In this document: in pieces, positions 27,901 to 36,388 of the stretch
Numbering within the stretch: position 1 is the stretch's first letter
How the letters are laid out: every line of letters starts with the position of its first letter
Source: Streptomyces sp. PH10-H1
GTDB lineage: Bacteria > Actinomycetota > Actinomycetes > Streptomycetales > Streptomycetaceae
Direction: 5' to 3'
Assembly: GCF_030063355.1 (NCBI RefSeq)
Contig: NZ_JASISZ010000006.1
Coordinates: 94,285 to 158,284, forward strand
Length of the DNA stretch: 64,000 nucleotides
Translations under genes and position numbers: made by a program
The notes under the pieces: generated by a model
Seen by the model: the letters and a program-made list of their open reading frames with translations, nothing else
Told to the model about the DNA's origin: nothing
Database searches by the model: none

Positions 27901-29536
27901 CGCGATCGGCCGCCGTACCCGGCGCACCACACCGGGCGGCGTCCTGAGCGTCTGGGAATTCGGCACCACCGGCAGGCCGCTGTCCCTGCGATCGGGCAGC
28001 CACACCGTGCGGTTCGCCTACGACGAAGCGGGCCGGGAGATCGAGCGCGACCTGGGGGGCGTCACCCTCAACTGGCAGTGGGACGACCTCAACCGTTCCA
28101 CGACACAGACGCTGTCGGCTCGTGGCCCGAAGTCCCGGTCGGCGGAACGCCGGACCTTCACGCACGCCGCGGACGGAAGTCTCACATCCATCGATGACGC
28201 GTCAGGGGACTTCCGCCACTTCGAGCTGGATTCCACGAGCCGCGTTACCGCCGTCAACGGTACCGACTGGACCGAAGCGTACGTATACGACGCCGCCGGC
28301 AACCTCGCCGACGCGACGCTGTCAGCCGGCGATCGCAGCGACCCGGAACCGGGCGACCGGTCCTACAACGGAACGCTCATCCAGCGAGCCGGGCGCGTCA
28401 GTTACGCGCACGACGATCAGGGCCGCGTCGTCAGACGTACGCAGAAGCTTCTCTCGGGTGGCAGCCGCGTCTGGCACTACACCTGGAACGCCGAGGACCG
28501 GCTCACCGACGTCACCACCCCGGACGGCAGCGACTGGCACTACGAGTACGACCCGCTCGGCCGCCGGATCTCCAAGTCGCACCTCGCCGACGACAGGTCG
28601 ACTGCCCTCGAAAGGACGGAATTCGTCTGGGACGGCACGCGCCTCGCCGAACAGACAACAGCGGAGACCACGACGACCTGGGATTGGGAACACGGCGATA
28701 TCCCCGTCGCACAAACGGTCCGCTCCTCGTTGCGCGATGCTCCCCAGGACGAGATCGACGAGCGCTTCTACGCCATCGTCACCGATCCGGTCGGCACACC
28801 GACCGAAATGGTCGACGTATACGGCGTGATCGTCTGGAAGAACCGGTCGACACTGTGGGGATCACCACTCGGCGGCGCGCCCCCCGCAGCCGCGGACTGC
28901 CCGCTGCGCTTTCCCGGGCAGTACTACGACGCCGAAACCGGCTTGCACTACAACTATCAGCGCTATTACGAGCCCGGGACCGCGCGATATCTCAGCCCGG
29001 ACCCTCTCGGTCTCACCGCCGCCCCCAATCCCCACAGCTACGTCTCCAACCCGCTCAACTGGTCCGATCCGCTGGGCCTCACGGCATGCGTGGTGGATCT
29101 CTACCACGGCACCACGGGATCCGGCCTGGACGGAATCCTCAGGAACGGAATCGATCCCACCTTCAGCACCCGGGCCATGGACTTCGGCCAAGGCGGCTTC
29201 TATGTCACGAGTGATGCCAACCAGGCCCGGCAATGGGCCACCAGGCTGGCCGACAGGGCGGGCGACACAGCGGAGGTACTGCACTTCCGTGTCCCGAAGA
29301 GTGAGCTCGACACCCTCACGAGTAAGATCTTCCACGGCCCCAGCGACGATCTGGCCGAATTCATCAGGCATCACCGCAATGGCGGTGCCATGCACAGCTT
29401 CGAGATGGTGGAAGGCCCCATGCTGTTGAACCTCAGGGCCTTCCGCCGCGGCGCGGACGGTGTCTTCAAGGGACACCAGATCGCGATCTTCTCTTCTCAG
29501 GCGGCTGAACTGTTCACCCGATCCCTGGTCCGTTAG
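24956..29536 (+). CDS. RHS-repeat polymorphic toxin with C-terminal DUF3990-like ADP-ribosyltransferase domain
   Basis: A 1526-residue toxin delivery protein. The N-terminus (about 1-120) is helical and WXG100/LXG-like, suggesting type VII-type export, followed by a coiled coil and two hydrophobic helices (about 240-285). DUF6531 starts at CGDPIDVASGEM (about 355). YD/RHS repeats (for example YDPLGRRIS) fill about 400-1310, then the RHS core hallmark RFPGQYYDAETGLHYNYQRY and a DPLGLT boundary near 1375. The last 150 residues (LYHGTTGSGL, DFGQGGFYVTSD, AEFIRHHRNGG, EMVEGPM) resemble DUF3990-type ADP-ribosyltransferases. A small gene follows at once and may encode immunity. GTG start after GGGGG. 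Confidence 0.92.
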   Translation: MANRPTDWHVLDLDRDPVPGDPYEVKELARKLGDFADDVSSALRSVRGLGGNNAVQDWAGLAADEYRKQFGDLPGELDKLERSYRLASGALGTYWPKLETAQADADRALARGRTARQDLDAAKTTQTNTSDWVKRAGDKSKEYRADPKPGVAPPSADEVRTATRNALDATNAQNSANSAVHDAQQRLDAAKELAAQAAHLRDTAASTAEHALHEASDAGIRNKTWWEKVVEWVVDHWGDIVAICKVIVAVLGVIVMIIGGPLAWIVLAAALVVFADTLIKYAQGKAGLWDVFFAALDCIPMFKGLTTLGGLAKMAKGLPALLKSGKALENIANSVRKGAESIRQMGREMKKLFTCGDPIDVASGEMVMSATDLQLPGVLPLTLERHFRSSNRAGRWFGRSWASTLDQRLHLDDQGVRFTTEDGMVLHYPVPSAGLSIMPVEGPRWPLTWDGEKTGDMSVRIPESGRTLRFTPHAGTAELLLTSVGDRYNNRTTFTYSADAAPLGLRHSGGYHIGIETADGRVTALRLLSDPEQPLLMGYAYDSDGNVTRIYDSSGLPLTFSYDGRGRITGWEDRTGTAYGYEYDAEGRCVGTTGSEGILNYRYAYDPGARTTVATNSLGHATTFQFNDQYQLIRETDPLGRTTLLSWDRFDRLLTRTDPLGRTTNCAYDSAGNLTTAIRPNGSSATIEYNELNLPVAITQPDGTRALSFYDAVGNRTSATDALGTTTTFTYDERGGLTSVIDAFGAVQQVVVNDSAGLPAAITDVSGSTIRITRDAFGRMVEAADAFGASTSVGWTGEGRIDWRTAPDGAVEQWSYDAEGNPVEHRSGSGRVTRYENTHFDLCSVRTEPDGTRYEFTYDTELRLVAVANPLGRVWSYAYDPAGRLTGETDFNGRTLSYHYDAAGQLTERVNGARQSIRFERDALGNVTRQNAGGVVTDFVHDALGRLQRATSPVADLSRELDPLGRILAEKVNGRTILSSYDAIGRRTRRTTPGGVLSVWEFGTTGRPLSLRSGSHTVRFAYDEAGREIERDLGGVTLNWQWDDLNRSTTQTLSARGPKSRSAERRTFTHAADGSLTSIDDASGDFRHFELDSTSRVTAVNGTDWTEAYVYDAAGNLADATLSAGDRSDPEPGDRSYNGTLIQRAGRVSYAHDDQGRVVRRTQKLLSGGSRVWHYTWNAEDRLTDVTTPDGSDWHYEYDPLGRRISKSHLADDRSTALERTEFVWDGTRLAEQTTAETTTTWDWEHGDIPVAQTVRSSLRDAPQDEIDERFYAIVTDPVGTPTEMVDVYGVIVWKNRSTLWGSPLGGAPPAAADCPLRFPGQYYDAETGLHYNYQRYYEPGTARYLSPDPLGLTAAPNPHSYVSNPLNWSDPLGLTACVVDLYHGTTGSGLDGILRNGIDPTFSTRAMDFGQGGFYVTSDANQARQWATRLADRAGDTAEVLHFRVPKSELDTLTSKIFHGPSDDLAEFIRHHRNGGAMHSFEMVEGPMLLNLRAFRRGADGVFKGHQIAIFSSQAAELFTRSLVR

Positions 29537-29547
29537 GAGTTTCAGCC

Positions 29548-29853
29548 GTGTCCGAGTTCATCATGCCCGCAGTGCCGGAAATGCAGGAATACCTCGGCGA
29601 AGTCGCCGAAGAACTGGTGACTCTCTTCGGGATCTCCCGGGCCGAGGCCGTGGCACGCATCAACCAGGCGTGGGGCCATCAGGTTTTCGACGAGTGGCCC
29701 GACCTGCTCGCCCACGAGGACCCCGAACACTGGGCCTACGGCCTCTACTACGAGGGGGACGTGCCCTACTGGGAGCCCGACGCCGATCGCTCCCCATGGC
29801 GGATCCGCCAAGCCCCGCCGCGGGACTCGCCCGCATGGACCCTGGAGGTCTGA
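29548..29853 (+). CDS. Candidate immunity protein for the RHS toxin
   Basis: A 101-residue acidic cytosolic protein starting 11 bp after the toxin stop, with AGGAG beside that stop and a GTG start. The body is helical (EYLGEVAEELVTLFGISRAEAVARI) with many tryptophans and acidic residues (EDPEHWAYGLYYEGDVPYWE), as expected for a toxin-binding protein. It has no signal or membrane helix. Position and size directly after a polymorphic toxin make immunity the best guess; the family is not recognised. Confidence 0.65.
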   Translation: MSEFIMPAVPEMQEYLGEVAEELVTLFGISRAEAVARINQAWGHQVFDEWPDLLAHEDPEHWAYGLYYEGDVPYWEPDADRSPWRIRQAPPRDSPAWTLEV

Positions 29854-29928
29854 CCGGGTACGGCATCGCCGGCGGAACGGCGGGCAGCGTGCGGCAGCGT
29901 GGAAATCTGACGCTCTATCGTGGACAGC

Positions 29929-30234
29929 ATGTCTGCCCCTGAGCTGATCCGTATCGTCTCGCGCTCCTCCCCCATGGCCCTCGCCCAGGTGGATCGCGTC
30001 CGTACCGAGCTGGCCGCGCTCCACCCCGGCATTCGCACGGAGGTCGTCCCTGTAACCACGTCCGGCGACCGGTGGATGGGCGATCTCGCGAAGCTGGACG
30101 GGAAGGGCGCGTTCACGAAGGAAGTGGACGCCGCCCTGCTCGCCGGGGAGGCCGATCTGGCTGTGCACTGCGTCAAGGACGTACCCGTTGACCGGCCCCT
30201 CCCGGCCGGCACCACCAGCAGCGATCACCACTGA
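29929..30234 (+). pseudogene. hemC: Truncated hydroxymethylbilane synthase (HemC) fragment
   Basis: The first roughly 95 residues match the N-terminal domain of porphobilinogen deaminase: [43 protein letters not shown] and [12 protein letters not shown]. The frame then reads a few foreign residues (TTSSDHH) and stops. About two thirds of the protein, including the dipyrromethane cofactor cysteine domain, is missing. The break near 30216 coincides with the left end of the exopolysaccharide cluster. A functional hemC must exist elsewhere. Confidence 0.85.
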
Positions 30235-30259
30235 CGAATCGAGGTTGACTCAGGACGCG

Positions 30260-31132
30260 TCATTTCGATCTGCGCCAGAAGACGCATGTCCAGTCGACCC
30301 GCAGCATCTCGTCCTCAATGCCGTGCTGGGAACGGAAGTCGTCCACGGCTCGCCGACAGCCACGGATCGCGTGGTAGTCGTCGACGATGACATAGCCGCC
30401 GACCGTCAGTTTCGGATAGAGCGACTGCAGCGCCACCATCGTCGATTCGTAAAGGTCCCCGTCGAGCCGCAGCACCGAGAGCTTCTCGATGGGTGCCGTG
30501 GGGAGAGTGTCCTTGAACCAGCCGGGCAGGAACTTGACTCGCTCGTCGAGCAGCCCGTACCGCTCGAAGTTGCTCCTCACCTCGTCCAGGGAAACCGCCA
30601 GGATCGATTGGTCCCAGAGCGCGTCCTCGGCATCATCAGGATGTAGCGCTGCGTCTGGCTTCGGAAGACCGTTGAACGAGTCCGCGCACCAGACGACACG
30701 ATCCCGATCGCCATAGGCCTTCAGGACCGCACGCATGAAGATGCTCGCACCTCCGCGCCAGACTCCCGTCTCGATCAAGTCCCCGGCGACATCTCGGTCG
30801 AGTACGTCGGTGATGCACTGCTCGAGATTGTCCAGCCGACTGAGCCCGACCATCGTCTCTGCCTCAGCCGGATAGTCCCTGCCCTGCGACCGAGCTTCAG
30901 CATCGAACGGACACCGGCGAACGAGTTCCCATCGCTTCCTTTCGACGGGGTACTTCGCGAGGAGGTGGAGCCAGCGGAAGACAAACCCCTGCCGGAAGAC
31001 GATCGGGCGCCGCGTCTCACCGAACGCGTAACGAGTGAGCGTCCGCTTGAGCAGGTCGAGATAGACCCGCCGTGGATCATCCTCATCCGTTGCCGGCCGG
31101 GGCTGCTGCGAGGCAAGGTCGGGCTGGGCCAT
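30260..31132 (-). CDS. TylF/MycF-family O-methyltransferase
   Basis: SAM-dependent, metal-dependent sugar O-methyltransferase-like protein of 290 residues. The SAM motif is LIETGVWRGGASIFMRAVL, followed by VVWCADSFNGLPKPD; the metal/catalytic region is LRLDGDLYESTMVAL and YVIVDDYHAIRGCR. ATG 31132 is used because GGAGGG stands eight bases upstream. It is the most distal gene of the minus-strand polysaccharide cluster and is separated from it by a 315-bp gap, so it may have its own promoter. It may methylate a sugar of the exported polymer; the substrate is inferred. Confidence 0.88.
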   Translation of the reverse strand: MAQPDLASQQPRPATDEDDPRRVYLDLLKRTLTRYAFGETRRPIVFRQGFVFRWLHLLAKYPVERKRWELVRRCPFDAEARSQGRDYPAEAETMVGLSRLDNLEQCITDVLDRDVAGDLIETGVWRGGASIFMRAVLKAYGDRDRVVWCADSFNGLPKPDAALHPDDAEDALWDQSILAVSLDEVRSNFERYGLLDERVKFLPGWFKDTLPTAPIEKLSVLRLDGDLYESTMVALQSLYPKLTVGGYVIVDDYHAIRGCRRAVDDFRSQHGIEDEMLRVDWTCVFWRRSK

Positions 31133-31447
31133 CTGCTTCCCTCCAGGTTGTGCTGCTGGGGACGGGGGTTGGCTGTGGATGGCGGGACCAGCGGTCGCGC
31201 CGGTACTGACGGTGTTGCCGCGACGGCCAGCAGGGTGAAGGCCGGGCACGCGGCTCCAGCCAGGCTGGAGTTCTAGCGCGTGGAGAAGGCGGGACGTTCT
31301 CGCTCGAGGCCGGTCGGCACGCCTGGTGCACAATCGTCGAGAGACGCTTCGACCAGCTGGGCGCCGAGGTGGCGTATACCGGGTAGACCGAGATGGCTGC
31401 CACAGCCTTTACCCTTCGGACCCATGCCAAGTCGTGCCTGCCACGCC
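31133..31447. other. 315-bp gap without a gene
   Basis: Between the chain-length gene and the TylF-like gene. It contains the latter's ribosome site next to 31132. No convincing open frame, strong hairpin or known promoter was seen; it probably holds the promoter of the methyltransferase gene. Confidence 0.4.
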
Positions 31448-32896
31448 TTAGCACGTTTGATCGCTCAGAGTGGTGATTGTCTGTCGGTTCAGACCGGCGG
31501 ACACGGATGCCGCGCTCAAATGAGGCGATAGCGGCACCAGTCGGCTGGGCGCCGAGGTCACGGCCGACTCCGTTGAGCTGTGCGGCCATCCCAGAGTGTG
31601 CCGGCGGCGTCCGGTGGCACTGATGATGAGGACACCGACGATCGGGGTGCCGAGCCGCTGCAGGAGCAGCACCGCGCGTCTGGCCTCGGCGGTGCGGGTA
31701 GTTCCTGCGCGGACCATGATCACTGCGGCGTCGGTGTGGTTTGCCAGTACAGCGATATCCGCACTGTCGAGGACCGCTGGGGCGTGTACCAGTAGTACGT
31801 CGCTCTGTGTGGCGGCCTTGTCCAGGAGTTGGGCGAACGGCTGGCTGCGGAGCAGCCTCGCGCCCTGTAGCGCGTCAGTGGATTCGGCGGCCAGCACACT
31901 GAGCGTCGCAGGGGAGGCCAACTGCTGCGGGAGGGGCGTAACTGCGTCAGTGAGTACCTGCTGCAGACTGTGCTCTGCGGTCTCCGGGAAGTGACGGGAG
32001 AGTGCCGATCGGCGCAGGTGTCCGTCGATGAGAGTGACACGGTCGTGCCGTTCGGCCAAACCCAGCGCGAGCAGCGCTGTCACCATGGCCCTGTTGCCGT
32101 CCTCTCGGACGCCAGTGACCAATAGCCGCTTGTGGTTTGAGGCGTGCGTCAGCACGGTGAGCGTGGCGACCGCTTCGCGGACCGCGCCGGCGACGCGCTT
32201 GCGACGGTAGGCAGAGCGGGCCCCGCGGCGGGTCAGCCAGCGCGGCAGACCGGAGATGGCCGCCAGGACGGGCAGGCCGAGTTCTGCTTCGATCTGGGTG
32301 GGCCAGCGCAGCCGGTCGTCCAGACGGCGGTGCATCGAGGTGAAGCCGATGCCGGTCAGCAGGCCGAGCAATCCACCCAGGGCGTAGTTGAGCAACGGGA
32401 TCGGTGTGACAGGTCGCATGGGCGATGTCGCCTTGTCGAGCACCTGTACCGTAGGCGCATCCTTCTCCTTGCTCAGCCAAGTCGGCAGATTGGTGCTCAG
32501 GAAGTGCGCTGCCGCATTGACGATGGTGGCTGATTTCTCCGCTGCGCCGGCCCTGGCGGTGAGGGTGATGATCTGCATGCCGGGCTGGGACGCCGCGGTG
32601 ATGTGCCCGATCACCTGGCTGTCCGGCAGACCGGCTTGGGTTGCAGCGCCCAGAGCCACTTCGCGGGTTTCGGCCAGCCGGGCGATTGTCGGCACCAGAC
32701 TCTGCGCGAGAATCCCGGAGGGACTGCCGGCAGCGCCACCGGTGATCAGCATTGACGCCTGGGCTTCGTAGGTCTTCGGAGTCAGCACGGTCACCGCGTG
32801 TGCCCCGCCAACCCCCGCACACACCGCCAGGAGCAGGATGCCGGCAGTTAGCCGGCCCCTGTGCAGAGCAGCGGCCACGCCAAGAGATGTGTTCAT
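31448..32896 (-). CDS. Wzz/CapA-like chain-length protein with a degenerate BY-kinase-like domain
   Basis: A 482-residue membrane protein controlling polysaccharide length and export. One helix near residues 16-36, an external Wzz domain, and a second helix (LLNYALGGLLGLLTGIGF) near 170-188 precede a cytosolic domain from about 235. That domain keeps a CpsD/Wzc-like fold outline (LLVTGVRED, VTLIDGHLRRSAL, DVLLVHAPAVLDSADIAVL) but the P-loop lacks the GKS/GKT lysine, and no tyrosine cluster is seen at the tail. It is probably a structural pseudo-kinase. The ATG overlaps the glycosyltransferase stop (ATGA). Confidence 0.82.
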   Translation of the reverse strand: MNTSLGVAAALHRGRLTAGILLLAVCAGVGGAHAVTVLTPKTYEAQASMLITGGAAGSPSGILAQSLVPTIARLAETREVALGAATQAGLPDSQVIGHITAASQPGMQIITLTARAGAAEKSATIVNAAAHFLSTNLPTWLSKEKDAPTVQVLDKATSPMRPVTPIPLLNYALGGLLGLLTGIGFTSMHRRLDDRLRWPTQIEAELGLPVLAAISGLPRWLTRRGARSAYRRKRVAGAVREAVATLTVLTHASNHKRLLVTGVREDGNRAMVTALLALGLAERHDRVTLIDGHLRRSALSRHFPETAEHSLQQVLTDAVTPLPQQLASPATLSVLAAESTDALQGARLLRSQPFAQLLDKAATQSDVLLVHAPAVLDSADIAVLANHTDAAVIMVRAGTTRTAEARRAVLLLQRLGTPIVGVLIISATGRRRHTLGWPHSSTESAVTSAPSRLVPLSPHLSAASVSAGLNRQTITTLSDQTC

Positions 32897-34128
32897 TGGA
32901 TTCTCTCGTTCAGTTCTGGGCTACCACCGACCGCTCGCAGCTCTGCGTGGGCCGGGGAAGAGGAAGGAACCATCGGTCTGCGGGCTGCGGCGGCATCATC
33001 GGTCAGTTGCCGCCAGGTACAGCACAGGGTGTCGGCGATGTGCCTCCAGCTGAATTCGGCACTGGCCCGGCGACGCCCAGCGGCCGCCAGCTGCCGGGCT
33101 TGATCGGGGTTATCGCGAATCCGGGCGAGACGGTCGGCGAGCGCGGGGGCATCGCCGGCCGGGAAGACAAGGCCCGCTGATCCGATGACATAGGGGATGT
33201 CGCCGATGGCGCTGCCCACGACGGGGATGCCGCATGCCATCGCCTCGACCAGGACACGCCCGAACTGTTCTCGCAGCGGAATGCCGATCCAGGGCACGAG
33301 GTTGCGCTGGATGACCTCCATCGAGGGCAGAGCCAGTGCGTCCATGCGGGCCAGCAACGAGGGCAGTTCGGCGTGATCCGCCCACTCCCTCAACTCGATG
33401 CGGTCCGGATAACGCACCGCTGCCTGTTCGATCTCGCCGCGCAGGCTGCCGTCGCCGACGACCAGCAGGCGGCAGTCCAGGAGTTCGCGGGCGCGCAGAA
33501 GGGCGCTGATGCCCTTGTGTGGTTCCAGCCTCCCGACAAAGCCGACGGTGAAGGGACCAGGTTGCGGAGGTGGGGCGGGTTGGAAGACGTCGGTGTCGAC
33601 GCCGAGCGGGACGATGGTGGCAGGGCCGTGGTAGCCCTTGGTCCGCAGTACTTGCAGCGCCGTCGGGGTGATCGGCAGTGCGTGCGTGATCGTGCGGAAG
33701 GCGTGCTGTTCGAGGAGGGGGAACGGGAAGGGGAATCGCGTCACGACGTTCTGCGCGGCGTAGAGGGTGATCGGCACGTGGGGCCAGTAGCGGTTGCGCA
33801 GCCGGATCGCCTGACGGGTGGACAGATAGGCGGCCTCTCCGATGATGTGGATGACGTCGGGTTGCTCGTTCCTGACCAGGCGCCCGCTGCCCGGACGGAA
33901 GACGACCGAGGCCATGTGGCCGGTGCGGTCCTCACTGAGCAGGTGCGGGGCCAGGTGAAAGCGGAAGCGTTCCCGCCCGGCGGCAAGCCGTGTCAGCTCC
34001 TGCTCAGCGAGCCGGGACACGTCGGCAGCCAGCACGGTGAGCTCGACATCGGGCCGGTCGCTGAGCGCCGCGAAGAGTCTGCCCCAGTGCTCGGTGCGTT
34101 TGCCGACTGCGGTGATCAGGATGTGCAT
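32893..34128 (-). CDS. GT4-type glycosyltransferase
   Basis: GT-B fold retaining glycosyltransferase, 411 residues. The N-terminal domain (MHILITAVGKRTEHWG, PDVIHIIGEAAY) binds acceptor; the C-terminal domain has VGFVGRLEPHKG, LLVVGDGSLRGEIE and the EX7E-like region FGRVLVEAMACGIPVVGS. It begins inside the previous gene (13-bp overlap with its stop at 34116) and is followed by the chain-length gene with an ATGA overlap. It adds a sugar to the lipid-linked repeat unit of the exopolysaccharide; donor and acceptor are unknown. Confidence 0.9.
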   Translation of the reverse strand: MHILITAVGKRTEHWGRLFAALSDRPDVELTVLAADVSRLAEQELTRLAAGRERFRFHLAPHLLSEDRTGHMASVVFRPGSGRLVRNEQPDVIHIIGEAAYLSTRQAIRLRNRYWPHVPITLYAAQNVVTRFPFPFPLLEQHAFRTITHALPITPTALQVLRTKGYHGPATIVPLGVDTDVFQPAPPPQPGPFTVGFVGRLEPHKGISALLRARELLDCRLLVVGDGSLRGEIEQAAVRYPDRIELREWADHAELPSLLARMDALALPSMEVIQRNLVPWIGIPLREQFGRVLVEAMACGIPVVGSAIGDIPYVIGSAGLVFPAGDAPALADRLARIRDNPDQARQLAAAGRRRASAEFSWRHIADTLCCTWRQLTDDAAAARRPMVPSSSPAHAELRAVGGSPELNERIQ

Positions 34129-35099
34129 GTGGGCACTCCGGTGAGGGTTGGGGCGGTTGTGCGCGCGATTGGGGTGGCCGTGCGAGCGATCTGGACCACC
34201 TGTGCCCAGGCCCGGACGCGGGGGTTCGCGCGGACTCCTGCCCTGGGCTGGCGAGCGACGGCAAGCGCCACGCCGAGGACTGCGCGCAGCAGGATCGTCG
34301 CTCGGACCACGGGGTAGCTGCGGGGCCGGTGCCGGGCGAAGAACCGGAGCAGGCTTCGGTACAGATGGGGCCAGATCCAGGAGGGGTCGTCGCAGCTGGC
34401 TCCGCCGACGTGGATGGCCTTGACCGCGGGGACGTAGAGCACCTGTGCACCTTGTCTCCAGACCTGCAGGCACAGCTCTTCGTCTTCGTAATACATGAAG
34501 TAGCCCTCGTCGAGGCCGCCGATTTGTCGCAGCAATGCGGTGCGCACCGCCATACAGGCGCCGGACAGCCAGTCGACGGCGATGGGCAGGCCTGGTTGAC
34601 GGCAGGCGTCGTAGGTGCTCCGCCGCCTAGTGCCGCAGAACAGGCGGCGCAGCGGCACCGGCAGCAGGCCGCCGCCAAAGCGGCTGGCCAGCACGGTGAT
34701 CCACGACTCGAAGGGGTGCGCGCTGATGGCGATGTTGCCGTCCGGATCGACCAGCCGGGGGCCGGCGACTCCCACCTGCGGTCCGCTCCGAATGGTGTGG
34801 ACGAGGCCTCGGGCCGTCGCTGCGGGGACCATGCAGTCGGGGTTGACCAGCAGGACGATGTCGGTGTCGGTGGCCGCAAGCGCCTGGTTGATGGCCGCCG
34901 CATACCCGACGTTGGCCGAGTTGCTGATCACTGGCACCTCTGGGAACCGCGCTGCGACGAAGGCTGCGGTGCCGTCCGAGGAGGCGTTGTCCACCACCCG
35001 TACGGCCAGGCCGGCGTCGATCAGCGCGCCGAGGCAGCTGGAGATGTGGGTCGTTGAGTTGTACGTGACCACGATCGCGGTGGCGTCGAGTCTGTTCAC
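34116..35099 (-). CDS. GT2 family glycosyltransferase (rhamnosyltransferase-like)
   Basis: GT-A fold inverting enzyme of 327 residues. Motifs are AIVVTYNSTTHI, VVDNASSDGT, NVGYAAAINQAL, LLVNPDCMVP (DXD-like) and GGLDEGYFMYYEDEELC, typical of rhamnosyl/GT2 transferases acting on lipid-linked glycans. GTG 35099 is preferred because GGGAGG lies eight bases upstream and it overlaps the polymerase stop as GTGA. C-terminal residues after about 275 look like a short, poorly conserved tail rich in Arg/Thr. Confidence 0.9.
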   Translation of the reverse strand: MNRLDATAIVVTYNSTTHISSCLGALIDAGLAVRVVDNASSDGTAAFVAARFPEVPVISNSANVGYAAAINQALAATDTDIVLLVNPDCMVPAATARGLVHTIRSGPQVGVAGPRLVDPDGNIAISAHPFESWITVLASRFGGGLLPVPLRRLFCGTRRRSTYDACRQPGLPIAVDWLSGACMAVRTALLRQIGGLDEGYFMYYEDEELCLQVWRQGAQVLYVPAVKAIHVGGASCDDPSWIWPHLYRSLLRFFARHRPRSYPVVRATILLRAVLGVALAVARQPRAGVRANPRVRAWAQVVQIARTATPIARTTAPTLTGVPTCTS

Positions 35100-36388
35100 T
35101 GTGTGCCTCCCAAGCTGCACGAACCGGCCAGGCCAGTGCCTGCGCGGCTACTCATAAGGGTCAGCGCGGCGAGCAGACCGAGCTCCCAGTGCCCATCGGT
35201 AGGGCCGGCGAAAGCTGCGGCTGCGAGGAAGCCGCAGGTGAGACTCGCGAAGGCCAGGGCCTGTCCGTCCCGCGATGCCAGAGCCCCACGCAGGGCTTGC
35301 GCCAATGGCCAGCCCATCAACGCAAGACCCACCAGACCCAGGTTGGCGAGGATCATCACGTAGAAGACGTGGTAGGTCGGCCCGATGTCGGTGACAGCGA
35401 AATCGGGCAGGTACACATGGGGAACGGACTGTCCCAACCCGTGGCCGATGAGCGGTCGGGTGGTGAAAGCGTTCAGCCCGATCGACGCCTCTTGCGCTCG
35501 ATACCCGGCGGACTCGTGCAGCTCCTGTCCGACCAGCGCGGACCTGGCCTGGGCGCCTGTACTGAATGTGGCGACGCTCACCGTCAGCAGCGCCCCGGTG
35601 ATCACGGCAGCCGCCACGCCGCGCCGGACTGACGCCGTTCCGCGAATGAGCAGGATCAGCAACGCCACTCCGGTGACCAGCCACATCGCACGGTAGGACG
35701 CAAGCGTGGCATCGACGGTGAACCCTGCGATCAGCAGCAGCAGGCCGACCTGCCGCCACCCGCGCAGACGGCCGACTGCCACTAGCAGCGGTGGAATCGC
35801 CAGGACCGAGAGAAGGCCGCCGTGTCGGCCAGGCGTGGTCAGGTCCGACGCGGCCAGCACCGCTGCCCCGACGACGTAGAGGATTCCGGCCGCTTTGAGC
35901 CGCTGCGGGCTGGTCAGAGTATGGGTGGCCAGGAAGAAGTAGGCGGGCACCACGGCGAACTCATACCCGGCGATCAGCACCTGATGGGGGGTATTGCCGC
36001 AGGCTAGGCCGTAGCCGGCGGCGAGCAGGATGAACGCGGCGAAGCCCAGCATGGGCCCGTCGGCTACCGTCCTGATCGGCTTGTCACAGCCCGGCGACAC
36101 GACCTTGCGCGCGAGCAACGCCAGGCAGCCAACCGCCAGCACTCCGGCGTGCACCTCCACGACGAAGGTGACATGGCCGTCGCTCAGCAGCGTGGTGGCC
36201 CCGACCCCGCCGATGACCCCTGCCGGAAGCACCGACCACGGCCAGAGCACGAATGCCACACCGCATACCAGGGCGCCCGCGAGCAGGATTCCGAGGCGGG
36301 CAGACGGCAGTTCCGCCAAACCCGCGCCGCCGGCGCCGAGAGCCGCAGCGGCCAGGCATGCGGCCAGCCACGTGATGAGCGCTCTCAT
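35096..36388 (-). CDS. Wzy/O-antigen ligase-like polysaccharide polymerase
   Basis: A 430-residue integral membrane protein with roughly ten to twelve helices and a large loop containing ARSALVGQELHESAGYRAQE and RPLIGHGLGQSVPHVY, the pattern of O-antigen ligase/Wzy proteins. It should polymerise repeat units outside the membrane. The start ATG 36388 overlaps the upstream gene's stop (ATGA), and its own stop overlaps the next GT2 gene (GTGA). No enzyme motif can prove the reaction; placement in a Wzx/Wzy-type cluster supports it. Confidence 0.85.
   Translation of the reverse strand: MRALITWLAACLAAAALGAGGAGLAELPSARLGILLAGALVCGVAFVLWPWSVLPAGVIGGVGATTLLSDGHVTFVVEVHAGVLAVGCLALLARKVVSPGCDKPIRTVADGPMLGFAAFILLAAGYGLACGNTPHQVLIAGYEFAVVPAYFFLATHTLTSPQRLKAAGILYVVGAAVLAASDLTTPGRHGGLLSVLAIPPLLVAVGRLRGWRQVGLLLLIAGFTVDATLASYRAMWLVTGVALLILLIRGTASVRRGVAAAVITGALLTVSVATFSTGAQARSALVGQELHESAGYRAQEASIGLNAFTTRPLIGHGLGQSVPHVYLPDFAVTDIGPTYHVFYVMILANLGLVGLALMGWPLAQALRGALASRDGQALAFASLTCGFLAAAAFAGPTDGHWELGLLAALTLMSSRAGTGLAGSCSLGGTQ

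Noticed and set aside
33373..34317. Plus-strand frame inside the glycosyltransferase genes
   Set aside because: Overlaps two well-supported minus-strand enzymes and has no motif.
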